Shown: positions 48,317 to 58,876 of the stretch, piece after piece
Layout of the letters: every line of letters begins with the position of its first letter
How positions within the stretch are numbered: the stretch's first letter is position 1
DNA from: Antitrichia curtipendula
Lineage: Eukaryota > Streptophyta > Bryopsida > Hypnales > Leucodontaceae
Direction of reading: 5' to 3'
NCBI GenBank assembly: GCA_951230915.1
Contig: OX579637.1
Span: 18,848,001-18,912,000 of the forward strand
Length of the DNA stretch: 64,000 bases
The notes under the pieces: model-generated
What the model saw: only the letters and a program-made list of their open reading frames with translations
The model's database searches: none
Told to the model about the DNA's origin: nothing
Position numbers and translations under genes: made by a program

Positions 48317-48787
48317 AATGATAATTTGGAAAATAGTGATTAGTAGTTTGGCAGAGGGTAAAGATTTTTGGCGGAAATGGAGCAATTTTTGCTTATTATA
48401 GGTGTGTTACAAGTGCTAATTAGGGAAATTTCTAAAAGAAACTAAGAGCAGAACATAATTGCTTGCAATTTGATCACAGGTAGAGTTGAGCATGAGTGCT
48501 ACCATTGTGATTATAGGTGGAGCCGAAGTTGTGTGGGGAGGAGTTGTAATGGGTAGGAGCGACTGTAACGTGGGATCTATTATGAACGTGATAGTATTCA
48601 GTGTGTGAATTAAATGACCAAAAAGGAAATTAGTGATAATCTCTTGTGAAAACTGCAAACACTATGTATCTTTTTAATGAGATGACGAGGGTTTTCCCAA
48701 AATTTTGAAAATTAGTGTGGAAAAAACCGCCTTGTGAATGTTGTAACTTCTGCTTTCATGGATCACTGAGCAACCCACATGGAACCA

Positions 48788-49212
48788 ATTGAAAAGAAAT
48801 TGCCCAAATCAACAACAAAGTTCACACTCTCGTGTTCATAATCAACAATCTAGTGCAAAAGAGTTAGTAGTTTCAATTTAAAATTGAATTGCTCAATGTT
48901 CCAAAATCTTTAGTAGAAATGCAGGAATTTTGACAGAATTCTGTTGATTTGGACGTGTTAATCCGGTCACTGTTTTGTTGATTTCAATAGAAATCTGTTA
49001 ATTGTAACAAATTTCTGTTGAAATCAACAAAACTGTGACCGGATCAACACGTCCAAATCAACAGAATTCTATCAAAATTCCTACGTTTTCTACTAGTGAA
49101 TCAACAATTTAGTGTCCGAAAATACCAAGATTAATACATCCACTTAAACAGAAAAAATCAACAGTTTTGTGTTCAAGTTTTGTTGGTTTGGGCACTATTT
49201 TTTCTGGTAGTG
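48788..49212. mobile_element. Outer CACTA-type MITE, interrupted by another MITE
   Basis: The right end, reverse-complemented, reads CACTACCAGAAAAAATAGTG followed by CCCAAACCAACAAAAC. The left side near 48790-48840 contains the diverged counterpart GAAAAGAAATTGCCCAAATC. The exact left boundary and duplication are uncertain. A second MITE lies inside it at 48908-49098. Confidence 0.55.
48908..49098. mobile_element. Inner CACTA-type MITE with AAT duplication
   Basis: Long inverted arms share GAATTTTGAYAGAATTCTG and TTGATTTGGACGTGTT. The right end is an exact CACTAGTAGAAAA and the left end is a mutated CTTTAGTAGAAAT. AAT flanks both ends (48905-48907, 49099-49101). The internal words TCTGTTG, TTTGG and GTTGAT resemble the MITE at 12929-13071, suggesting one family. 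Confidence 0.8.
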
Positions 49213-50431
49213 GATTACAATAGAGGCAGCAAGTTGTTCCATCTTTGACAAAAGGTGGCACGTCTAAAGCTCCACACCTGTGGCAAACAGCCTAGACTAT
49301 CTCTTGTACCACAATACTTGTGTCTTGTAGTCTCATATTGGAACTCCAAAGCTGGTTCTGCACTCTAATCTATGTTGCTATTGATTCCAAACAAACTATC
49401 ATGGAACAATTTGGTAATCAGAGGCCAAGATATCAAGCCAAAATAATATCCATCTTTGTCCCCAAATTTTGCAAATACCTTCTGTACTTCATTTTGCATT
49501 TGCTTTTATTCATTCTTGGCAAAAATTCAAACCAATTTCATATTGCTAGAGAGGCTTTTTATGTTGTTCATCTCCGCAATCAATCAAGATACTTCTACTT
49601 TAGACTCCATGAAGCGGAAATGCAAGTCATTATAGTCACTAATGGCGACAGATAATTTGGTCACTACAACTACCAGATTTTGTACCTCTAACTCTACTCG
49701 CTCTGCTTGTGCTTGCATAGCAATGAACAAAGGGAAGATTTCCTTCATCTTGTGTAGAAGATGCAAGAACAATTGCAATAGGTAGTTAGGCCTTCAATAT
49801 TCTAATCTTGTTCTTTGGAGCCTTTGCCTTCTTTTTCTTGAACCAGAGCTTTTTAGCATGTTGTTCAGTGACTTTGGCCAATTGCTCTTTGTGAACCACC
49901 ATACTGGTTCACATTTTATAAAATAGCAAATATAAACAATGTTCGTGAATTTACAAGTCCGGAAGTGTTAGTACTCCGGATTAAATCATAACTACAAATT
50001 AGGGAGATTTTTGTTAGATAGTGATAGAAGCTTTAGGAGTTTAGGGTGCAAATCTTGAAAATGCAATTAGGAGAAAAAAAAGGGAAAATTCTAAGAAAAA
50101 ATAGGGATTTAACTAAAATGATTCTAAGCAAGAATTGATAAGTAATCAAATTAGGCAACCAGAAAAATATTTGGGAAAAGGAAAACAAAATCCTACAAAT
50201 GAAAAATGATATTAAAGAGACCAAAAAGAAGTATCAAGTATAAAAAATATAAAAATGAAAACCAAAAAAAAAAAAATATAAAAATATAAACATATAAAAA
50301 ATAAAAATAAAATAAAAATACTGCAAGTAGGAAATGAAGCTAAAAGTAAAATAAAAAATAAATAAATAAATATGAAAAAATAAAAAACAAGTTAGTAAAC
50401 TTAAAACTATTATTATTAAATTATTAGAATA
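49213..50431. other. Gap upstream of the MULE
   Basis: No supported gene. The stretch 50210-50420 is A-rich low complexity with ATAAAAATA-type words. Confidence 0.4.
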
Positions 50432-50512
50432 GTGATGGGACGGATGTGGCTAGTACGTGAGCCTGGAGCGGGGAGCAGAGAAAAAGAGAGCGGGGAGCAG
50501 GGATTGTCGTAA
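50432..50512. repeat. Left terminal repeat and target duplication of the MULE
   Basis: GTGATGGGAC (50432-50441) is followed by GGATGTGGCTAGTACGTGAG and two GAGCGGGGAGCAG blocks separated by a purine stretch, ending CAGGGATT near 50504. Confidence 0.75.
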
Positions 50513-51453
50513 AAAATCCAAAAATAAATAATTTTAATCCAAAATAGAATTTTTTCGTGATTTAAATTTTCAAAAATCTAAATTTAGAAAAATTGGGACC
50601 TATAACCGTGGGTTCAGAAGAGCCTACTACCATCAAAAATTGAAGAAAGTACGTGTGAGAAAGAGGGAGAACTAAAAATTAAGTTGGGAAATGAGACAAT
50701 GCAAGGAACAAAAAGAAAGACAGAGAATTTGAAAACTATGGAAAAAAAAATGGAAAAAACAAGAAGCTGAAGAAGAGGAGGAACAAAGAGCGAGAGGGAG
50801 AGGAGGTGTCAGAGAGAGGGAGAATTTAAACCAATAAAAAGGGCAAGGGAGAAGAAGAGTGAGAGTGAGGGAAAAAAAAATATGGAAGATGAGAGAAGGA
50901 GAGGAAGAGTTTGAGAGACGGAGAGCTCAAGGAAGAGAGGGAGAAGTTGAGGGAGAAAGACGGAGAATATAAAAACCCAATGAGTAAATAAAAGTGGATG
51001 AAAAAGAGGGCTAGAAGCAATATAGATTAAAAAGAGTTATAGATTCAAATGTGCTTTAGATGGACTTTAGCATCTCAGAAGCAACTTTTGAGAAAGTTTA
51101 CACGTATCAAATTCCTAGGGCCATGTTCAGTCCTGCCCAAACATGCATAATTCAAAGTAGGCAACTTACATAATATTTTTGAACTTGAGCCTGGAGCTCA
51201 CCTGCATTTAATGTATTATGACAATAAGTATTTGAATAGCTAGAAATGTTCCAAAATTTGAATGGGTCCATCTAAATGGGCAATAAAGAGTGGAGCACAG
51301 GAGTGGGATATGCATACCATAATTCCTAATCATAGTTAGATTTAGTTACCAACATTTTTCATAGAACAATCAAATAGGGTTTAGGCATGATTTCCAAAAG
51401 CTAGTAGTGGCCCTTTTAGTCTCACTACCATTTTTGAATGAATTCCATAAGGA

Positions 51454-54400
51454 TTACATTTGGTGAGTTTCTGGAATGCGATAAGCTAGGATACCGCTTT
51501 CTAGAATCTGCTTCACTTCATTGAAGCTAAAAGATGGTGCATGAATGAAAGCATCTCTCTCGGACTTTAGGCTACCTATAACAGTAAAAATAAAATAAAG
51601 ATGCTTGCAACTTGCCCACCTCCCATGTCTGCCCAAACACTTTATTGCCATATCTTTGAAGTTCAGACAAGAGCATTCAGGGAAAGTGCCAATGGTGATC
51701 AAGTACTGTTGAACTTTCGGTGGAGCTCCAAAATCAAGGGTGATAATACACCCATATCCTGGATGAGGAATCATCGTCACCTTATGTATCTGACCCTTCA
51801 AGGTGAGAACGGACGCACAGTTGTTGGCCTGCTGAATGTTGGGAGCATTGTTGTTCCTGCAGATGGACTTACCTGATCTGGTCTTAGGACAGTCATCTGC
51901 ATTAGCTGGAGTGGAAAATGAAGCGAGGCTAAAGGGAAGCTCTTCCGTCCCGAAGAGTCTCCTTGGAGAAATGACTGCGCGCTGTGGTAATTGGAAGCCA
52001 ACACTCTCTAAATCAAGGATTTCCTTCTTGGAAAGGTTGGTCCCAATCTTCACTGGCCATATACTTGGGATGTCTGGTCTTGATTGTACCCACTTTCGCT
52101 TTGTACCTTTGACACAGCGTTTGACGTCATCGTTGCAGAAGAAGAACTCCATTGTCTCTGGCCTCTTCTTGTGAGCGTTTTGCATGACGCCAGTGTATAT
52201 GGGGGCTGCAGTGGATTTGTTGCACTAAACAATTTTGGCCTTGCACTTCTTCTTGGTGATAGCTTGCTGGGCGAAGCAAGCCTTTGCTGAGGTCTTGGGC
52301 AGCCTTGCAATGTGCCACTCCGTCTTCTTACAAGCAGTTTCATATACAACAGTCACATGACTAGTTCTCCCTACGTCGGTCGTCATGTCTTGGTTGTTGA
52401 GTGCTTTGTCATCTTGCAGCTTGGGAGAGAGTTCTTCCATTATATTGGGAAGACTGCAGCTCGCATGGTTAGCTCGGCTTGACCTGGTTGCAATTCGTGG
52501 ACGAGAGAAGTTTACCTTATCCGGTTGGTGTGACTCGCCTTCAAAATCGAGAGGAACATCGGCTTTTTGCTTTTGGAAGCCAAAGACCTCCTCGCCAGCC
52601 AAATGAGGGTTACGAATGCAGAAGAACTCTGCTCCTGGCAGTTTGGCCATAGCAACGTTTAGCACCTTGGGGTCCCTAGTTCGTTCAGCTGTGCGTTGGG
52701 CAGCGCGAAGCTGCAATTCTTCTTTCCCAGGACCAGTGCCAGCAAGGTCGCCCTTTAGGTATTGGTAATATCGGACAACCTGCATGAGTGCCCGGATGAA
52801 ATCATCGACAGTAGCAGTATACAAATCAGTTCCTCGGTTGCCAGACTGCTGATTCCATTTGTGGTGCATTGACTCGGCGAGATTACAAGAGGGCATCTCA
52901 GCAAGCTCCAATTCGGTGAGATCCTGCCATGACGAAGACACAGACAAAAATCAATGGGAGAAATTAGGAATCAGAATGCCCCAAAGAGAAGCCAGTGTCA
53001 TATGCAAAGTGACAAACAATAGCAAACTTACCAACTACATGAATCCACCCCATTGGCGATAGCGGAAGTGCCAAAATGCCAACCAGAGCTCCAGACGGCT
53101 CAATCCCTCATCGGATGTGGCCCCCAAGGAGAACCACCATGCACGAATGGCAAGATATAGAGTTTCGGATTCTGAAGCTGAAGCTGCATTTTTGTACTGC
53201 CTACAGAGCTGACGGTGTTGGTGTTGGAGGTCGGCACGGATATCGGCCTTCGTATGCTTTTCAAGGGATTGGGCCCAATGGAAGAGGCACGTCCTCTCTT
53301 GGTCCTTCATGGGAATCGTGGCATCACCACTACCGTAAATCACCCTAACCGCATTCCAGTTTGCTTGCGCGCTGTCCGCCATGAAGCCCTTGAACTTCGG
53401 TGATGGAACACCGTGCTTTGCCATGACAGCATTTATGTTCTTCCAAAGTACCATCTGAGCAATAGCATCCTCTGACTGCATATCACAGACCGCAATGGTC
53501 ATGACTCGACAATAAGCGGAGTCATACACATGGCAAGCCATGGTGGTCCAATGCTTGACTCTTTTGACGTGATCAAACATAATCCACAATTTCTCCAGAT
53601 CTCCTCCAGGCTGCATTCATTTGACCAAGTGAACCCCAGATCCGGGCCTTGCCTCGGACATCTTGAAAACATATACCTTGTCTGAGTCGGAGCCTTGTCC
53701 GGGAAACTTGTTCTCCTACACGTAGGCCCAATGGCTACAGCCTCTGAGTGTGGCAATGCCGTCCATGACTCCAAATCTTTGAATGTACCTAAACGTAGTG
53801 ACGTCGTTCTTGATGCTTGGAGAGCTCATGTACTTGCACTTCTCAAGAACAGGGACTAACTCCTCCAGATCGAATTTTTGAACTTTCGCCCCTTCTGGAT
53901 TAATGAGTAACACACCAACGAGCTCCTTACTAGCCTCCATGACAATTGCAGAGTTAGTGGCCTTGGGAGTCATCTCGACCTGCTCCGGAATGAGTTGGCG
54001 CGTTTTCTCCTTAATCTCTTGGTCTTCACCCACCTTTACAGGATGGTCATGAACTCCCAGATGCAGGCAAGCACAAGTCATGTTAACATCTCCATAGACA
54101 TAATAGACTCTAGCAGCACAAGTTGCAATACAGGTCGGTGAAACTTTACAGATTTTGCAGACAAGTGTCGACCCAGCAGGTGTGGATTGGCCAGCCAGAA
54201 TCGTCTTCACAGTGAATCCATCCCATTCCCTCTCATTGACCTCGGAGGTGCGATGAATGCGGGTAGTATATTCACACCTTTGATTGTCACAACGGAGGTG
54301 GCCAATGCACGTAGAAGTGCAAAATGTCAAGCTGAAATTACTTTTAATATTTGAAGTAACTATTTTGGTCCAAGCATGACCAACATGACGCTTGTCCATT

Positions 54401-55140
54401 CCATGCATCATATGGAATGGACCCGTCTTTAGTACTGGTGGTAATTCGAAAAGGACATCTCCACTAAATGTAAGAGGGAGAAACTTGACCCTCTGGATGC
54501 GAAGAGTGTCAAAATCAAGTGTTTTGAAGACATTCCTAACTCCTTTAATAGCCCGAATTCTCTTCAAGGAATCAACAACACTAAGGCACTCCTGAGTAAA
54601 GACGAGGGGTGAGGGATGACTCAACGGAGAAGGAGACTTCAAACATAACTCATGAAAAGTGCTATTGACCAATGGAGAAGGCACGGGAAGTGGTACTATT
54701 GGAGAGTTCCCGTCTGAATCTTCACTGAGAATTGTGATGAACCCATCAGCATGTTCCAACTTCACCCGTGTGACCGGGATGACCTGAACGGTGCTCGTGG
54801 ACAACGGGTGGGGTGTGACAAACTTCGTGGATGCTTCATTGATTGACTGACTCACGCCGTATACTCGATATCTTCCAGCATTGAGCAACCATTTCTTGGT
54901 GGCTCCGTCACAAACTGGAGACTGGACAATAATGTGAACCAGATCTCCAAATTGTGCATCATAGACCTCTTCATCAATGAACATGATTTCCTCACTCATC
55001 TGGAACCTGAGACTCAACCTCAATGAGGTGACATGAGCTACTCCGTCATTGCCTAACAAAAAAGATACTGGAACCCTTTCACTACTAGAATAGATAACAG
55101 CCAACCTAAGATTAGGGTCACAAGTAAAATGAGCAGCCAT
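51454..55140 (-). pseudogene. MULE-type transposase with zinc-binding and SWIM motifs
   Basis: The likely start is Met at 55140 (MAAHFTCDPNLRL), although the frame is open further upstream. A Cys/His-rich module (CTSTCIGHLRCDNQRCEYTT, then HLGVHDHP) resembles WRKY/GCM1-type zinc fingers. A MULE-like catalytic region follows with MTIAVCDMQSED, GFMADSAQANWNAVR and DQERTCLFHWAQSLEKH (Asp, then the typical C-x2-H). An intron spans 53031-52924 (GTAAGT, CAG). The C-terminal SWIM pattern is CSCLNFKD...GRWASCKHLYFIF. Premature stops are TAG 53716-53718, TGA 53617-53619, TAG 53035-53037 and TAG 52225-52227, with no frameshift seen. It lies inside the inverted ends of the 13.3-kb element and is the likely source of mobility. 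Confidence 0.7.
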
Positions 55141-55299
55141 GGTGAAACGAATGATTGAGAATGTGAAGAGTTCTATGAGCATTTCCATGAAACAACAAAA
55201 ACCATGCAACGGCCTAACGTATGGGTCTGTGAACCTGTCACACTTTTCAAAAGAATGACGTTTATAACTGCAAATTAGAGCAGGAATCGCCAAAATGAG

Positions 55300-57140
55300 G
55301 TTGTGTCAGACAGAAAGCTGAGTTTGGTAACACACAACTAATGGAGAGATATTTAAGAATAAAGGTTCATTATGTTCACTACACGTTGGACTTGATAGAT
55401 GTGAGTAGTATCTCTATACAGGAATTCATAAATGAGGGAAGTACCTATACCAAAGGGGTAGCCCGCTTAGCATTTTAAATATTGGGAAATATTATTTCTA
55501 GATCAATGTTGCCCTTGAAATTCACATTTTCGTAGAAGTATATATGATTAATGATTTAATCATTAGGAATAGGACTAATACGATAACTTCTTCTATTAAA
55601 AGACTTCAAAGGACTATATCACACTTAATATATTTTAGATTATAGTGCCGAAGTGTATTATGATTTGCATTGTAATTAATGCCCAAGAAGATCAATAATA
55701 ACATTAGATAAAGATCTGATAATCTTCTATTTTAATTAGTAGAAGTGGGTTTATTTGTACTTAGGTGAAGCACATACTTGCTGTTCTAAAAAAGAATAAA
55801 GTGTAGGTTTAACGAAACTACAAAGCACCTAAAGCATTCAGGGATTATTGCCAATATTCTGTCCATGGCTGCGGGAGTTAAATTATTCTGTCAGTACTGT
55901 ATCAAAAGAATTAATGCCATAATCATCATCAATAAATTATCTGACATTTTTGGCGCAGCTGTCACGCTAGTAATCAATATATGATGGGCCTCTTAGGGCA
56001 CATTCTCATAATAGTTGAGGCTAGGAGTTTACATTTTTCTAGGGCAAATGAATGAGTTAGATGAGTCTCTTGTGTCCAATGAGACCAGGAAGAGGAGGAG
56101 ACGGTCAAAGTTTAGATATTCTAGCAGGAAAGTTTTGCAGCAATCAAGAGTGAAGAGGGAGTCATCTAAATTTGTAGAAAATCACTTGGAGTTGGTTACA
56201 AAGGTATTATCATTTCAATGTGAGATTGGTGACACTGACCATCATGACGTTGCACTAGGATCAAGCCTTCAACGATGCCTTTATAGTATTGAGGAACATG
56301 ATGGTAACGGAGTGATGCAGAGATGTGGAAATATTATTTCTTTTGAGGGATGCAATCTAAAGGCTAGTAGCGTATCATTCTTGATGAATTGTAAACCGTA
56401 AGGGGATTGAGAAGTTGGCTTACTATGAACAGAGGTTAGGGTCAACATCTTTCATGTAAATGTCACCACTGAATTGTCTATGAACTGATCCTAAAGTACC
56501 TCATGAATCAATTCTACAAACTTGATTTTCTCCTTGTTCATATTAGTTCTTGAGAGCGTCCATGTAATATTCATCATGAATTCATCAGATTAAGCCTGGA
56601 TTTAAGGGTTTACTCTCCATGATGTTTTCCGAAGCATGTGTGTGGCAGATCCATAGATGAATTCCATCTCGCACTTAGAGGTCTTCACTGGGTGTTTTGA
56701 TATAGTATATACTAGGTTGCAGCCTTATAATGTTCCGGTAGTCCTCACTGAGTTACGAGGTACGATTCAATGAGCTTTCCCCGAGGAGCGACTAAAGAGA
56801 GTTCAGTGACGATAAGCATTTGTCTACAACTTAGAGGACTGGAAACCCTAATACAAAAATGGATGTCTACACAGAGTAAAGGAATAGCAACCACCATAAA
56901 CAAAATATAACAAATCCATGGCCCTAATTAGTATCTTTACGTAATTAACTGCACGAGTTATTGAAAATTACGCAGTTAGTGTCACCTGATTAGAATGGAC
57001 GTGGTCAAACTAAAGAATGGGAATGCGCGAGTTCCTTAGCATTCAGATGATCATTGATTTTTTCCTTATATCTTCTAGCCTGTGAGTGACCCTTTTCCTC
57101 CTAACATCCAACCTATGAGAGATTCCTTGTCTTTTATTCT
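55300..57140. other. Central region of the MULE
   Basis: Between the two divergent genes. A plus-strand ORF at 56015-56401 has a basic start (RKRRRRSKFRYSSRK) but no domain I recognise. Nothing else is supported. Promoters for both genes must lie within about 55.2-58.8 kb. Confidence 0.4.
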
Positions 57141-57144
57141 CTAG

Positions 57145-57548
57145 CCCGTGGGTGCGTGCTTTGAGACTTCCTGGATTTTAGATTGTGCGGGAGAGAGCGG
57201 GAGCGGCCAACTGAACCGTGTTTCGGAGAGAGGAAGAATCTCGCCGAGTCCGGGAGCGAGCGAGAGTGGCCGACTATTGCGAATCGCAGAGGTGTCCGAC
57301 ATTTCTCTCAGTGCGGGTGGGAGCGCGAGCGACCAAGAAAATCTTGTCCCGGAGGCAGGAAAGAAACCGACGAGGGCAGGAGGGAGCGAGAGCGGTCAAC
57401 AAAATCTTGCTCTTGAGGCACCGAAAACATTCACGAGGGCGGGAGCGAGCACGAGCGGCCGACGGAATCATATCAACAAAAAGGTAAAGAAACATAGAAC
57501 TCACCTACAGAGTAAGTCAGGTTATGATCTTCGCAGGCTGTTTCTCGA
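57145..57548 (+). CDS. Possible exon encoding a 21-residue repeat
   Basis: A stretch between a TTATTCTCTAG acceptor and a GA-GTAAGA donor. It is open in one frame with about five copies of a 63-bp tandem repeat (centred near 57195, 57252, 57315, 57378, 57440) encoding AGGSxSGQQNLxxEAxKxxTR-like units. It could be a 5' exon of the ParB/methyltransferase-like gene downstream or part of an independent gene. GC content is higher than its surroundings. Other frames are also open because of the repeat, so coding status is uncertain. Confidence 0.4.
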
Positions 57549-58870
57549 GTAAGACGGGAACCCCACAGACGTTCTTGTTGTCATTAGGGTGAGCCTCTCC
57601 TCACGTCCTGGTGGCGCTAGGACTTAGCCTCGGCCACGAGGTCTAGTGTCACACGCCCGTGGTCATTTGCTGAGGCAAAGCTTTTCGAGCTGTCCTCTTT
57701 CTCGGTAGTTTGAATCTCTAGCATTGTGCACTGGTTTTTGGTAGTTTCCTTGACCTTTAGAAGACAAGAACGGTAGAACGGCGGGCCTGTCTTCATAACT
57801 GTGAGCACGATCTTGGGCCGGCAGCCACAAAAAATTGATCGGCTTAAGGGCGAGTTGTCGAGGTATTTATGCATTTTGAGTGAGTTGATTTGGTAAGTAC
57901 GGTTTGCGTCTCACTAGTGCTTTGTGCATGCTCAATTTGTAAAGCTTCTGAGCTTTTTCTTGAATCCAGTGACTGCAAGCAGGTGGTGTCGGCGCCGAGG
58001 GGTCCTCGAGATCCCCCCTGGACGTCAGTTGATGCATTCACAGCCTTATCAGTTTGGCAGTCTCGATCCGTAAGACCGTGCTGTTGATGACGTCCGCCTG
58101 TCACTCTGGAGTAGCCTCGCCGCCGAGGAACCACCACAAGATTTGTGGGATGCCATGTGCGCCAGCAGCTTAGACATCTAGTTTATTTCTTTAACGGCAT
58201 GAGCTCGTGATCGGTTTGTACGTACTTCTTCGTTAGCCACGGTCTGCCCTCGTGAGCTTAATTCTTGCAACTGCTGTCCTCCGGAGATCTGACCAGGGCA
58301 GCCTCTGCACCGAGGTGTCCCAGAGAATCTGCAAGGACGTTGTGCCTAGCTACCCCGTAGAATGAAGATCATGTACTGTCTATTGTAGGGTCTTGTATGT
58401 TCCCTTGTCAGGGAAGAGGTCAGATAGTATTTGGTGTATATAGAAATTCTCCTTAAGCTCGATATCGTCCCTTAGAGTACGCACTGAATTCAATCTCAGT
58501 GTTCATTTTGGGGACGGAAACTCAGAGACTGGATTTCCAGCTCTTCATCATGCACAGCCTTCATGAATATGCAATCTCAGCGGTGACAAATCTGCATCAT
58601 AGCTAAATCTCAGTGGTGATAGATCTCAGCTGTGGTAAACCAATCTCTAACTATTCATCATGAACAGCCTATTGATTTCATATTTGTGGACTTTTCATTG
58701 TACAAATGCATGATATTCTTTATTATTTAAATGGCTGTTGCTCGAGTTCGCTTTCTCAATGTGCGTACATATTTTCGTGAATCTAGGAATGTAAATTTGC
58801 GATGAAAGCTGTATGGTCCTTATATTCTAGCTGCAAGTTAATGATAATCTAATTACTTGGATTTGTCGGG
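57549..58870. other. Gap before the ParB/methyltransferase-like gene
   Basis: Two overlapping minus-strand ORFs at about 57617-57874 and 57844-58137 are open but carry no motif; I cannot support them as genes. Around 58540-58670 there are scattered repeats of ATCTCAGYGGTGA and TCATCATGMACAGCC. Confidence 0.35.
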
Positions 58871-58876
58871 CAAATT

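Noticed and set aside
57617..58137. Overlapping minus-strand ORFs in the MULE centre
   Set aside because: No motif, uncertain starts and GC-driven openness; kept only as a note on the gap.
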